From Clostridia bacterium (GTDB lineage Bacteria; Bacillota_A; Clostridia; Oscillospirales; CAG-272), in contig JAFTKI010000001.1 in assembly GCA_017453335.1 (NCBI GenBank), positions 1-33,654 on the forward strand: a stretch of 33,654 bases of DNA. Direction: 5' to 3'. Both the position numbers and the translations under genes were made by a program. Positions 7,888-16,022 of this stretch are shown piece after piece; position 1 is the stretch's first letter; each line of letters starts with the position of its first letter. The notes below the pieces were generated by a model. The model did not search any database and was not told where the DNA came from. It saw nothing but the letters and a program-made list of their open reading frames with translations.

Positions 7888-8778
7888 ATGAAGCTGGAAT
7901 TTAAGGGCATCTATAAAAGCTTTGGAGAAAAGCAGGTGCTGTGCAACGCATCCTTCGTTGCCTACAGCGGACACGCATTTGGCTTGCTGGGGCGTAACGG
8001 TGCCGGTAAAACGACGTCGATCCGCATCCTGATGAACGTTTTCTCTGCCAACAGTGGGGAAATCCTCTTAGACGGAAAGCCGTTGGATCATAAAGCCGTG
8101 CAATTCGGCTATTTGCCGGAGGAGCGAGGGTTGTACCCCAAAAAGAAGATTCTCGATCAATTGGTCTATTTCGCAGAGCTGAAAGGAATGCGCCATTCCG
8201 ACGCCGTAAAAGCGGTGGATGCATGGCTTGAACGCCTTGGTATGCATGAATATCGGTCAAAACGGTTGGATACACTTTCCAAAGGAAATCAGCAAAAGAT
8301 TCAGTTGATTACCGCTTTGGCACACAACCCGCAGATCATCATTCTGGACGAGCCGTTCTCGGGACTTGATCCCGTAAACGCGATGTTGCTCAAGGACGTG
8401 GTAAAGGAAGAAATTCAAAAAGGGAAGATCGTGCTTTTTTCCAGTCATCAGATGAATTATATTGAGGAATTTTGCGACAGCATTGCCATTCTCAACGACG
8501 GGCGCGTCGTGCTGACAGGAGAGCTTCACGAGATCAAGCGCAATTATCCGCGCAACCGTCTGGTGGTCAAAAGTGAATCGCCGGATTCCTTGATCGCTGA
8601 ATACGGCGAAAATTGTACGCGTCTGAACGAGCACGAGGTGCTCATTTCCATGGAGCAGCCCGAGCAAAAGCAAAGTCTAATGCGCCATCTTACCGAGTTC
8701 TACGACGTGGATGAAATCAAGGTGTTCGAGCCCTCACTGAACGATATTTTCGTGGAATACACCAAGAATGGTGTATAA
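7888..8778 (+). CDS. ABC transporter ATP-binding protein, NatA-like
   Basis: ATPase subunit of an ABC-2 type exporter. It has 296 residues: Walker A GRNGAGKT at 35-42, signature LSKGNQQK at 130-137, Walker B IIILDE at 150-155 and H-loop SSHQ. The C-terminal 90 residues form the extra domain seen in NatA/YhaQ-type proteins and end in the common FEPSLNDIF block. Ribosome binding site AAAGGGAGATTGATC precedes ATG at 7888. The permease gene follows after nine bases. Relatives export sodium or peptides/antibiotics; the substrate is unknown here. Confidence 0.93.
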   Translation: MKLEFKGIYKSFGEKQVLCNASFVAYSGHAFGLLGRNGAGKTTSIRILMNVFSANSGEILLDGKPLDHKAVQFGYLPEERGLYPKKKILDQLVYFAELKGMRHSDAVKAVDAWLERLGMHEYRSKRLDTLSKGNQQKIQLITALAHNPQIIILDEPFSGLDPVNAMLLKDVVKEEIQKGKIVLFSSHQMNYIEEFCDSIAILNDGRVVLTGELHEIKRNYPRNRLVVKSESPDSLIAEYGENCTRLNEHEVLISMEQPEQKQSLMRHLTEFYDVDEIKVFEPSLNDIFVEYTKNGV

Positions 8779-8787
8779 GGAGCCAAT

Positions 8788-10035
8788 ATGAAGCAATTCG
8801 GAAAAATCCTTAAATTTGAACTCAAAAGCTATTTGCGCAATAAGGTGTTTGTCGGTGTAACCTTAGCATTGGTAGCAATTCTGGTGGTGGTCATGTTCTT
8901 TCCGCGAATCCTTACTGCCGTAGATCATGGGAAAGACGCGGAACAGACCTCTGACCGTCCCGTGATGCTGATCGCAGTGGAGGCGGAAAGTGTGGCGTGG
9001 AAAGACGCGATCCAATCCACCTTCCAAGCGGGCTTTGCCGATTATCAGGTCAGAATCACGGAGCTTGATTTTGACGGCATCCAAAAACAGATCACCGAGG
9101 AAAAGGCAGAATGCGCCTTCCTGATCGAGGATCTGACCGCTTACACCTACTACGTCAACAATCTTTCCATGTACGACAATAATACGGCGATCGCAGACGA
9201 GCTTCTTCAATCTCTTTACCGTATGAAAGCGATGACCGAGGGCGGTTTGAGCCCCGAGCAAGCCGAGCAGATCCTCTCCACGCGCGTCACACACACCACG
9301 GAAAACCTCGGCGTCAACCAGATGCAGAACTTTTTCTATACCTATATCATGATCTTTGCACTCTACATGGTCATTTTGCTGTACGGACAAATGGTTGCGA
9401 CCAACGTGGCAACTGAAAAAAGCTCGCGCGCTATGGAGGTCTTGATCACAAGTGCCAATCCCGTCAGTATGATGTTCGGAAAGGTTCTGGCATCCGGACT
9501 TGCGGGACTTTTGCAGCTTGTGGCGGTGTTTGGCGCGGCTCTTGTCAGCTATAAGCTAAATGCCTCTTATTGGGGAGGAAACGAGATCATGCAATCGCTG
9601 TTCGATATGCCGCCCGAGTTGTTCGCTTACATGCTGATCTTCTTTGTGCTTGGATTTTTGATCTATGCCTTCCTGTTTGGCGCGATCGGCTCTACGGCGT
9701 CCAAGCTGGAGGATATCAACACATCGGTTATGCCTGTCACGCTTCTGTTCGTCGCGGGCTTTATCGTCGTAATGTTCTCGATGAGCGCAGGCAACGTGGA
9801 TACGATCTTGATGAAAGTTTGCTCCTATATCCCGTTCACGTCTCCCATGGCGATGTTTACAAGAATTGCCATGAGTACGGTGCCGTTGTATGAGATTTTG
9901 ATCTCGATTGCGATCCTGATCGCCTCGGTAGCGGGAATCGGTGTGCTGTCCGCAAAGATCTATCGCGTGGGAGTTCTGCTGTACGGAACACCTCCCAAGA
10001 TCGGCGCGATCATCAAGGCGATCCGAAAGGCATAA
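8788..10035 (+). CDS. ABC-2 type exporter permease, NatB-like
   Basis: Membrane subunit of the exporter. The 415 residues show one N-terminal helix (about 18-40), a large extracytoplasmic domain (about 40-180), then about five or six helices (185-400), which is the NatB/YhaP layout. The ASNVATEKSSRAMEVLITS-like stretch (here VATNVATEKSSRAMEVLITS) after the second helix is characteristic of the family. It lies nine bases after the ATPase gene and five bases before the hydrolase gene, so the three are one operon. Confidence 0.9.
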   Translation: MKQFGKILKFELKSYLRNKVFVGVTLALVAILVVVMFFPRILTAVDHGKDAEQTSDRPVMLIAVEAESVAWKDAIQSTFQAGFADYQVRITELDFDGIQKQITEEKAECAFLIEDLTAYTYYVNNLSMYDNNTAIADELLQSLYRMKAMTEGGLSPEQAEQILSTRVTHTTENLGVNQMQNFFYTYIMIFALYMVILLYGQMVATNVATEKSSRAMEVLITSANPVSMMFGKVLASGLAGLLQLVAVFGAALVSYKLNASYWGGNEIMQSLFDMPPELFAYMLIFFVLGFLIYAFLFGAIGSTASKLEDINTSVMPVTLLFVAGFIVVMFSMSAGNVDTILMKVCSYIPFTSPMAMFTRIAMSTVPLYEILISIAILIASVAGIGVLSAKIYRVGVLLYGTPPKIGAIIKAIRKA

Positions 10036-10040
10036 TCACT

Positions 10041-11093
10041 ATGATCGTTGCTTTCATCGCCCTTGGCTTTCTCCTGGTTTTGGCAGGAATCGCAATTTTC
10101 ATTACCAATCGAATCATTCGGTCAAACTTCAAGCGCGCGCCGTATCCGCCGTATGCTGTGGCAGACTATTTCTACGACCACTATCGGGAACAATATCCGA
10201 GAAAAAGCATTTCCTTTCGGTCAGGCAAAAATCGCTTACAGGGCTATGTCTACGGTGAAAAAAACGATATGGGCTTGATTGTTTTTGCCCACGGACTCGG
10301 CAGCGGTCACGAGTACTACATGCAAGAGATTCTCAGCTTTGTGGATCGTGGCTGGCGCGTGCTGGCGTACGATGCCACGGGAAGCGGGGAAAGTGAAGGA
10401 AAGGGAACGGTCGGCTTGGTGCAATCCGCACGCGATTTGCACGCTGCGCTCACTTACGTGGAATCGGAAACAGCCTTCACGGGACTTCCGATCTGTCTTG
10501 TCGGTCACAGCTGGGGCGGCTATGCGGTAACCGCAGGGCTGTTCTTTGAGCACCGTGTCACAGCCTCCGTCAGCCTGGCACCGTATTGCGACCCGACCGA
10601 TATGATGTTGCATTTTGCATCCAAAAATATGGGCAAGTGGGCAAAGCGTTTACGCATTCCTGTAAAAATAAACATGCTACTGACCTTTGGAAAGCACTAC
10701 AACCTCACGGCGATCGACGGAATCAACAAAAGCTGTGTGCCTGTTCTCCTGATCCATGGCACGCAGGATGAAATGATCCCTATCGAAGAGGTGTCCGTCA
10801 TGGCACAGATACACAAGATCACCAATCCAAAGGTGGTGTATCGCGTCTACGACCGCAACGGTCAAACAGGGCATAACAGCATTTTTTACAACGCAAGCAG
10901 TGTACCGTATATCCAAGAGGTCATTGCAAGCTTCAAAGCGCTGGAGCAGAAATATTCAGGCAAGATCCCAAATGAGGAGCGCAGTCGCTTTTTTGATTCT
11001 GTTGACCGTGACATCATCAATAAGCCAAATGACGAACTGCTCGATGAAATCCACGAATTTCTGACGCAATCAATCTCACATACAAATCAATAA
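10041..11093 (+). CDS. Membrane-anchored alpha/beta hydrolase
   Basis: Probable serine hydrolase of 350 residues. One N-terminal hydrophobic helix (about 2-25) anchors it, with the catalytic domain behind. Visible elements are the oxyanion strand motif FAHGLGSGH, the nucleophile elbow GHSWGG, the acid region HGTQDEMIP and the catalytic His in GQTGHNS. The substrate is unknown; similar proteins are often annotated as alpha/beta fold hydrolases of the BAAT/serine aminopeptidase type. It follows the ABC permease by five bases and probably shares its transcript. No clear terminator is seen in the 160 bases between its stop and the prophage; a small GAAATCA/TGATTTC hairpin lies at 11212-11229. Confidence 0.85.
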   Translation: MIVAFIALGFLLVLAGIAIFITNRIIRSNFKRAPYPPYAVADYFYDHYREQYPRKSISFRSGKNRLQGYVYGEKNDMGLIVFAHGLGSGHEYYMQEILSFVDRGWRVLAYDATGSGESEGKGTVGLVQSARDLHAALTYVESETAFTGLPICLVGHSWGGYAVTAGLFFEHRVTASVSLAPYCDPTDMMLHFASKNMGKWAKRLRIPVKINMLLTFGKHYNLTAIDGINKSCVPVLLIHGTQDEMIPIEEVSVMAQIHKITNPKVVYRVYDRNGQTGHNSIFYNASSVPYIQEVIASFKALEQKYSGKIPNEERSRFFDSVDRDIINKPNDELLDEIHEFLTQSISHTNQ

Positions 11094-11254
11094 ACAATTA
11101 TAAACATTATAACAAAAAGCTCGAGAAGCAGCCTAAATCCCATGAAAAACAACTCCATATAGATGACTCTTTTATTTCTCGTTGCTTTTTATAGAGGAAA
11201 CAGGGGAAACGGAAATCAAAAGTGATTTCGCACTTCTTAGCTTTAGCGATATAT

Positions 11255-11285
11255 CGAATTATACAAAATGCTTCTTTTGCGCGAA
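11255..11285. repeat. Attachment site at VP4 end of prophage (dif-like)
   Basis: Contains the 17-bp repeat (11255-11271) extended to a 28-bp Xer-type site at 11258-11285. Read on the minus strand it has an 11-base arm TTCGCGCAAAA, a 6-base centre GAAGCA and an 11-base arm TTTTGTATAAT. The second arm and the last three centre bases are shared with the other end; the first arm is phage-specific. Confidence 0.75.
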
Positions 11286-11299
11286 AGTTCACGTTTTAT

Positions 11300-12349
11300 T
11301 TACATTTGTATATCACGGCGGAAAATGCGCATTTTTTGATCTTTCGAACGCATTTTGTTATCCAGAAGTTCAACGGGATCATAACCCTGCTGCTGGTTTG
11401 ATATATCGTTGCGGAGCAGGGAAATACGTTCGCGATTTTCCTTGACCTTTTGAAAAAGGTCGGGATCGAGACGATCCAAAAGTTTGTCGAAGTATTTCGG
11501 GGGAGAGACTACACGCAATTGACCATCCTTGGTCGCAGGAAGAACGATTTCGTCCAGATCATAAATCGACTTAACCTTGGCATCAAAGAACGGCTTTGCA
11601 ATACCGGGGCGGCGGCTCATGCGCACATCCTCGGGCTCAATATCAAGAAGCTCATACTTATTACTTTTCATATCCTTCTGCTTCTTCATAACATAGCGCG
11701 CCGTATAAGCAGCCGTATTCCAATTTAACTCGCCGACCGTAACGTAACCTTTTTTCCATACTCCGTCAAGCTCACGGGACTTAAAAAGAATATCTCCCGA
11801 CTCTGTTGTCTTGTAAAACTCCAAGTCATAAAGAGGAAGACCAAAAACCAACATGTGATAATGGGGACGCATGGTCGTGTCACCATATTCGGAACAAGCA
11901 TAAAATCGAATATCAGAGGGAACGTTATGAACGCGGCGCCAACGTTCACGAAGATTTTTGTTAAACTCCGAGACGTCATCCAAATGGACAGTAGCGAAGC
12001 CTTCCTTGCCAAAATCAAGATGATCATCATCAATCGTCAAGGTCAAAAACCAATTTGTATCCTTGGGATGCATCAATGATTCAAGAACGCACCGATTCGC
12101 CCATTGGCGCGAATATTCGAGCCGACAGCCGATACACTTACCGCAGGGCGCTTCAAACACCTTGATATTCCAGTGGGAAGAACACTTACGAAGCCAATTC
12201 TTTACGACCTTATCACGAATCTCCAGTTTACGTTTTTCGGAGCAATCCGACCACAAGTTACCATCATACATCTCGCGGAACGAACCAACGATTTTTTTTT
12301 CGTCAGTATGTAGGTCATGAACGCCAAGAAGAGGGAAGAAACAAGCCAA
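11300..12349 (-). CDS. Replication initiator VP4 (HUH endonuclease)
   Basis: Nicks the phage origin to start rolling-circle replication. The 349 residues begin MACFFPLLG, the typical gokushovirus VP4 N-terminus, which supports the TTG start at 12349; that TTG has an excellent GGAGGTGA ribosome binding site seven bases upstream. Cysteines 69, 72, 75 and 87 form the conserved N-terminal cluster, the metal-binding HUH motif is H163-Y164-H165 (RPHYHMLVFG) and the catalytic tyrosine pair is Y215/Y219 (YTARYVMKK). The stop lies about 15 bases from the attachment site. A 13-bp hairpin lies between this gene and the small ORF before it. Confidence 0.95.
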   Translation of the reverse strand: MACFFPLLGVHDLHTDEKKIVGSFREMYDGNLWSDCSEKRKLEIRDKVVKNWLRKCSSHWNIKVFEAPCGKCIGCRLEYSRQWANRCVLESLMHPKDTNWFLTLTIDDDHLDFGKEGFATVHLDDVSEFNKNLRERWRRVHNVPSDIRFYACSEYGDTTMRPHYHMLVFGLPLYDLEFYKTTESGDILFKSRELDGVWKKGYVTVGELNWNTAAYTARYVMKKQKDMKSNKYELLDIEPEDVRMSRRPGIAKPFFDAKVKSIYDLDEIVLPATKDGQLRVVSPPKYFDKLLDRLDPDLFQKVKENRERISLLRNDISNQQQGYDPVELLDNKMRSKDQKMRIFRRDIQM

Positions 12350-12380
12350 ACTTTCACCTCCTTTTTTCTTAATTTCCTGT

Positions 12381-12421
12381 CACTCAGCCCCATTACATCA
12401 AGGGAAACATGGGGCTGAGTG
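12381..12421. other. Long perfect hairpin upstream of VP4
   Basis: 13-base perfect arms (CACTCAGCCCCAT and its complement) with a 15-base loop, in the 82-base gap between the small ORF and VP4. There is no following U run on the minus strand, so it is not a normal terminator. In single-stranded phage DNA it would fold stably and could be an origin, packaging or regulatory structure. Confidence 0.7.
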
Positions 12422-12431
12422 TCGTGCACTC

Positions 12432-12581
12432 TTACTCTGACGCTTCGCAATCGTCCACAATAACGGGAACATTACTCCAAACATCATACAATTTTTCAGG
12501 AGAATAAGATTCAAAGTCGGGATGTTCAACTTTCAAATACTCCACAAAAGTTTCATATTTACCACAAAACAAACCTTTCAT
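12432..12581 (-). CDS. Small phage protein, 49 residues, unknown
   Basis: Begins with ATG at 12581 after a perfect AAGGAGGTATTGTT site that overlaps the VP2 stop, and ends TAA at 12432. The product is acidic and aromatic-rich (KYETFVEYLKVEHPDFESY, then a valine-rich stretch and an acidic DDCEASE end). I do not recognise it. Many gokushoviruses have unassigned small ORFs at this position. The ribosome binding site and position inside the phage operon support translation. Confidence 0.72.
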   Translation of the reverse strand: MKGLFCGKYETFVEYLKVEHPDFESYSPEKLYDVWSNVPVIVDDCEASE

Positions 12582-12593
12582 AACAATACCTCC

Positions 12594-13256
12594 TTAACGT
12601 GAAACCAATGCAGTAGAATAACGGCGAGTATCGACAAACGATGATCCAGAACCGCTAAACAGACCAAAATCTAAAGCGGTTCTAAAGAAATTAGAAGCAG
12701 CATTCACCGTTGCAGAATAGGATTGCGCTTGAGCCATCGTCTTGACATTAGAACTGCTTTGATCAAGTTGACGAACCAAGCTCTTGAAGCTCGCAACAAC
12801 GTTCTCAAGATTCAATTGCGGAGCTTGCCGAGCAGAGGACACGCCAGAACCGGAATCACCAGAAGGCGTTGAAGCACCACCATTTGCCGCGGCAAGAATG
12901 GGATTGATACCTGCTTTTTTCATATCGGCAACAGAACGTTGATAAGCTGTGTTGCTCATCTGCTCCTGCCATGCACGAAGCTTCTCCGCTTCATCGGCAG
13001 AGAACTGCATTGCAATCTGATCTGCTTCTGCTTGCTTTTCCCAAAGTCGTTTAGCACTATTTACGGAAAGCTCATTCATCGCAGTTTGATAATCGAGAAT
13101 CTGCCGAAGATCGAAAGATTCGGATGAAGATCCAGACAAGGATGAAGATCCAGACAAGGATGAAGATCCAGACAAAGAACCAGAAACGTTAGAGGAGGCG
13201 CGAGAGCCGACAGCAAAGCCTCCTTGAGAACCAACAGGACCACCAGGACTAGGCAT
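12594..13256 (-). CDS. DNA pilot protein VP2
   Basis: Minor virion protein that guides phage DNA into the cell. The start is ATG at 13256 after AAAGGAGTTTTATT; the upstream in-frame TTG at 13280 has no such site. The 220 residues begin with a Gly/Ser-rich segment that includes a three-fold SGSSSL-type repeat (about 27-46), followed by a helical region and then the hallmark block NTAYQRSVADMKKAGINPIL near residues 103-122, ending with a Ser/Gly-rich segment. It is shorter than many VP2 proteins, which supports a compact genome. Confidence 0.92.
   Translation of the reverse strand: MPSPGGPVGSQGGFAVGSRASSNVSGSLSGSSSLSGSSSLSGSSSESFDLRQILDYQTAMNELSVNSAKRLWEKQAEADQIAMQFSADEAEKLRAWQEQMSNTAYQRSVADMKKAGINPILAAANGGASTPSGDSGSGVSSARQAPQLNLENVVASFKSLVRQLDQSSSNVKTMAQAQSYSATVNAASNFFRTALDFGLFSGSGSSFVDTRRYSTALVSR
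13123..13176. repeat. Three 18-bp tandem repeats in VP2
   Basis: The unit GATGAAGATCCAGACAAG occurs at 13123-13140 and 13141-13158 and, with one base change, at 13159-13176. On the minus strand it encodes a Ser/Gly/Leu repeat in the flexible N-terminal part of VP2. The near-identity suggests recent slippage. Confidence 0.9.
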
Positions 13257-13273
13257 AATAAAACTCCTTTCTA

Positions 13274-13302
13274 TTGACAAAAAAATGAAATAGGTGTATA
13301 AT
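13274..13302 (+). promoter_or_regulatory. Perfect consensus promoter against the phage strand
   Basis: TTGACA (13274-13279), exactly 17 bp, TATAAT (13297-13302) on the plus strand, opposite to all known phage genes. The start would be near 13309, just before the perfect Shine-Dalgarno sequence at 13310-13320. The -35 element lies only a few bases upstream of the VP2 ribosome binding site on the other strand, so transcription here could interfere with VP2. Confidence 0.82.
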
Positions 13303-13323
13303 GATCACCAAGGAGGTGATCGA

Positions 13324-13470
13324 ATGGAAACGAATGAAAAAATTCTCGAGGAATTGCAAGAAATCAAAAAACTTCTCATACAACTACTGGAAGAGAACAA
13401 GTGGGTTAACGATAACATTGCAACTGCCACAGAACACATTGTACACGCAACAAGAGTGTGGGGAAGTTAA
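13324..13470 (+). CDS. Counter-strand 48-residue coiled-coil-like protein in the prophage
   Basis: ATG at 13324 follows AAGGAGGTGATC, the full complement of the 16S rRNA 3' end, with seven bases from GGAGG to ATG. The ORF runs to TAA at 13468-13470. Residues 5-24 (KILEELQEIKKLLIQLLEEN lies here) form a strongly amphipathic helix with heptad-spaced Leu/Ile, followed by a neutral tail with two Trp and two His. It is on the strand opposite to all other phage genes, with its own consensus promoter and a hairpin terminator about 200 bases downstream. A small dimerising regulator or interaction peptide is an inference; no helix-turn-helix is seen and I do not recognise a family. Confidence 0.75.
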   Translation: METNEKILEELQEIKKLLIQLLEENKWVNDNIATATEHIVHATRVWGS

Positions 13471-13669
13471 CGTACACGCGCACGTAGATAAAAGGGAATG
13501 AACGCGCACGCGCACGTTGAAGTGTAAACCTATGGAAACTATGGAAAACTCTACGAGTTTACCACAGTTACCACAGGCTCGAAGCGCGCCCGTGAGGACA
13601 GGGCGCGAGATAGTCTCTCCTGTGGGGTAGAAAGAGAAAATACCTTTTTTGGTTAAATTGTACATTCTT
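13471..13669 (+). other. Noncoding phage region with tandem 9-mers and hairpin
   Basis: Lies between the counter-strand ORF and its terminator. It contains GTACACGC twice (13441-13448, inside the ORF, and 13472-13479), ACGCGCACG at least twice (13476-13484, 13502-13510), a tandem pair of CTATGGAAA (13530-13547), a tandem pair of TTACCACAG (13559-13576) and a GC-rich hairpin CGCGCCC/GGGCGCG (13585-13607). The repeats resemble protein-binding iterons or strand-specific replication signals. The minus-strand frame through it has no ribosome binding site. Confidence 0.65.
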
Positions 13670-13715
13670 AGCGCTGCAGCTACGTCCGATCAGAGCGTAG
13701 CTGCAGCGCTGTTTT
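13670..13715 (+). terminator. Strong hairpin terminator after VP1 / counter-strand unit
   Basis: A perfect 15-base stem (13670-13684 with 13696-13710) and an 11-base loop, followed on the plus strand by GTTTTTG. The U tract is on the plus side, so it best terminates the counter-strand transcript. It also lies 17 bases after the VP1 stop and would be a stable fold in the packaged single strand. Confidence 0.8.
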
Positions 13716-13726
13716 TGTGCAACTTG

Positions 13727-15523
13727 TCAGAAATGACCGCCGAAACCAGGTATACTGTAAAGCGGCATGGGACGGGTATCCACTTCGTCTACGTAGAGTT
13801 CAATCAGAAACTGATGGACAATGTCAGAAGATACCGAAAGCGTGCGATCAATAACCCTCGGGTCTTCGACAATCCAATCCTTGTTAAGCATAGGGAGACG
13901 ATTATACCACGCACCGTAATGCCAAGAATCCAAAGAGCCTGCAAGAGGATTTCCATCAACGTCTTCACCATCGGGAACCATAAGCTGACTTGCATTAGTA
14001 CGCAGATAGCCCGTTTTCTGGTTAAAACGGAAACGGTACTCGTACCAAGGCTCCTGAAAGGCAAATGTTTGATCGTCGACAATCTCTCCTGTTGAAGTAT
14101 CAACCACTCCGGGCCCTTGCCAATAAATCTCATAATTCTTGACAGGCATCTCACCGATATGTGCAAGCTCAGGCAGATAATAGTCGAAACGAGAACGTTT
14201 CTTCCACATCTTAGCAAGACCTTGCTGGTAGCTCTGGTCGACACGGATACACATTACACCGATCAAAATCGTGTGTTCCGTGAAAGATTTAACGCAACCA
14301 CGGAGACGTTCAACCGTTTTGGACATAGCGCCGACTTGACCGAGGGCATCACCGTCGTCAGCAAAGACACCGCTCTGCTGCACGACCTGCTGCGTATTCA
14401 AAGCAATACGTTTACCGCCGAGGTATTCGGCACGCTGAAGACGTCCATCGGGTGAAATAACACCGAAATGTTGACGGATGAGCGATGTATAACGTGTGCC
14501 GCCACGTGCGTCTGCTTCGAGGATTGCCTGCATCTGCATTGCAAGGCGAAGATCATTGATGGAAAAAGCAGAAGCATTGTGAATATCTGCGACAAGATTA
14601 ACAGGAAAGATACCGCTTAAATCCGTAGGATCCACAATTTCCGCATCAGAAGCACGTTTAGCATACAGAGATTTCTCGGAATTTTGGGCATTAGAATAAA
14701 CAGTAATTCCGATATCATGAAAAGGAGTATTACCGCTTAATTCAAAATCGCGACCGGTATGCCTGAAACGCAAACGCTGACCGCCGCTCGCCAAATCTTT
14801 ATAATACTGATTTTGACCGCCGATGGTTACGACAGGCACTGTATCGGTATCAAAAATACCAAGCATTACGGGGTCGCCACGCTGCGGATAGGGAAGTCCT
14901 GACGTAAAGAGATCGTGAAACTTACACACAGGGTAAGGTGCACCAGCCATAGACTCCGCATCATCATCACCGTCATCACCGATATTGATCTTAACCTCAT
15001 CCATGAGGTTACCATCACGGAAAAAGTCATTCCAAACCTTCTGATAAGCACGATAGGGAAGAACGTTCAACTTATCACTGGAACCTGTGTAAACGGGTAT
15101 GCTGAAATAATCAGCCACAGAACCGATCTTATAACCTCCAACAGGAACAGTAGTCTGGGGGATGAAATACTCCTCAATATCCACACTGCCAGTAGAATTA
15201 GCAGCATCGGCATTCCAAGCCTTGTCCGTAGCTCCGTGGAACTCTTCAGAATGTTCCCAGACCAATCGCCAAGGAACGGCAAAATAGTAAATGTCGAGAT
15301 AAGCGTTATCGATCACAGGGTGTTTGAGGGGCGAAAGAGAACGGCAAAGGGCACTTGTAGGCATGTCATACGTATCCGAGGGAAGAACGCCTTCATCGAC
15401 GTAAAAAGGCACAAGCAAGCCCGCATTCATGGTCGTAGCATAGTCGGCAGGACGTCCAAACTTAGAACGTCTTATATCAGTAGCGGGCTGTTGAGAAATC
15501 CGAGACATATCATTTCTGCTCAT
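13727..15523 (-). CDS. Major capsid protein VP1
   Basis: Jelly-roll capsid protein, 598 residues, within the family range. Family features are the N-terminal NAGLLVPFYVDEGVLPSDTY region, the HPVIDNAYLDIYYFAVPWRL block, the IRQHFGVISPDGRLQRAEYLGG block and the late GVMCIRVDQSYQQGL block. A variable Asp-rich insertion lies around residues 175-195 and may be part of the surface loop region that differs among gokushoviruses. Its start overlaps the end of VP3 by 14 bases. A strong hairpin follows the stop. Confidence 0.97.
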   Translation of the reverse strand: MSRNDMSRISQQPATDIRRSKFGRPADYATTMNAGLLVPFYVDEGVLPSDTYDMPTSALCRSLSPLKHPVIDNAYLDIYYFAVPWRLVWEHSEEFHGATDKAWNADAANSTGSVDIEEYFIPQTTVPVGGYKIGSVADYFSIPVYTGSSDKLNVLPYRAYQKVWNDFFRDGNLMDEVKINIGDDGDDDAESMAGAPYPVCKFHDLFTSGLPYPQRGDPVMLGIFDTDTVPVVTIGGQNQYYKDLASGGQRLRFRHTGRDFELSGNTPFHDIGITVYSNAQNSEKSLYAKRASDAEIVDPTDLSGIFPVNLVADIHNASAFSINDLRLAMQMQAILEADARGGTRYTSLIRQHFGVISPDGRLQRAEYLGGKRIALNTQQVVQQSGVFADDGDALGQVGAMSKTVERLRGCVKSFTEHTILIGVMCIRVDQSYQQGLAKMWKKRSRFDYYLPELAHIGEMPVKNYEIYWQGPGVVDTSTGEIVDDQTFAFQEPWYEYRFRFNQKTGYLRTNASQLMVPDGEDVDGNPLAGSLDSWHYGAWYNRLPMLNKDWIVEDPRVIDRTLSVSSDIVHQFLIELYVDEVDTRPMPLYSIPGFGGHF

Positions 15524-16022
15524 TGGGGGTTACCTCCGTTTTAGTTTCGGGAGCTTCGGCTACTCCTTGCGAAACAGTTGTGCTATCAAATGCACCACTT
15601 GCAACGCCAGATAGGAAATTCTCAAAAGAGCCGCCCAATTGACTTTTCTGTTCTTCTGCAAGGTTTTCAAAAGCTCCTTTCATGTTATTGTACGCGCCAA
15701 ACATATCTCGCATATCGCCAACGTCAGAAACGTCACCGTAAAAGCCTTGTCTCTGTTGAAGGACTGAGGGATCTGTTTTAGCTCTTGCCATAAGAGACAC
15801 GATATCACACTGAGCCGCAAAAGATTGAATACGCTCATACATGTTGATCTCCTTTGTGGGAATATAAACGGCACTGTGCCGCTCATTATACTTACGTTTA
15901 TAAAGCTGACGTAAGGGGGAACCCGTAGGCGAGATCGTAACGGGATCATGTGTCCGCTTGCTTACGATATCATACGAGCCGTCGGGGTTCGGCACAAGCC
16001 GCATGCCTGTAACATTACGCAT
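15510..16022 (-). CDS. Internal scaffolding protein VP3
   Basis: Gokushovirus scaffold protein of 170 residues, needed for procapsid assembly. The mid-region block SFAAQCDIVSLMARAKTDPS and the following QQRQGFYGDVSDV segment are characteristic. The C-terminal third is polar and probably disordered. Both ends overlap neighbours (VP5 by eight bases, VP1 by 14), so the operon is tightly packed. Confidence 0.93.
   Translation of the reverse strand: MRNVTGMRLVPNPDGSYDIVSKRTHDPVTISPTGSPLRQLYKRKYNERHSAVYIPTKEINMYERIQSFAAQCDIVSLMARAKTDPSVLQQRQGFYGDVSDVGDMRDMFGAYNNMKGAFENLAEEQKSQLGGSFENFLSGVASGAFDSTTVSQGVAEAPETKTEVTPNEQK

Noticed and set aside
13384..13665. 93-codon minus-strand ORF in the VP1-VP2 gap of the prophage
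   Set aside because: No ribosome binding site before its ATG, odd composition, and it overlaps the strongly signalled plus-strand 48-codon ORF and the repeats. Kept only as an alternative reading of the same region.
14915..15544. 209-codon plus-strand ORF across VP1
   Set aside because: Antisense to the capsid gene and without start signals. Unlike 13324-13470 it has no promoter or Shine-Dalgarno sequence.
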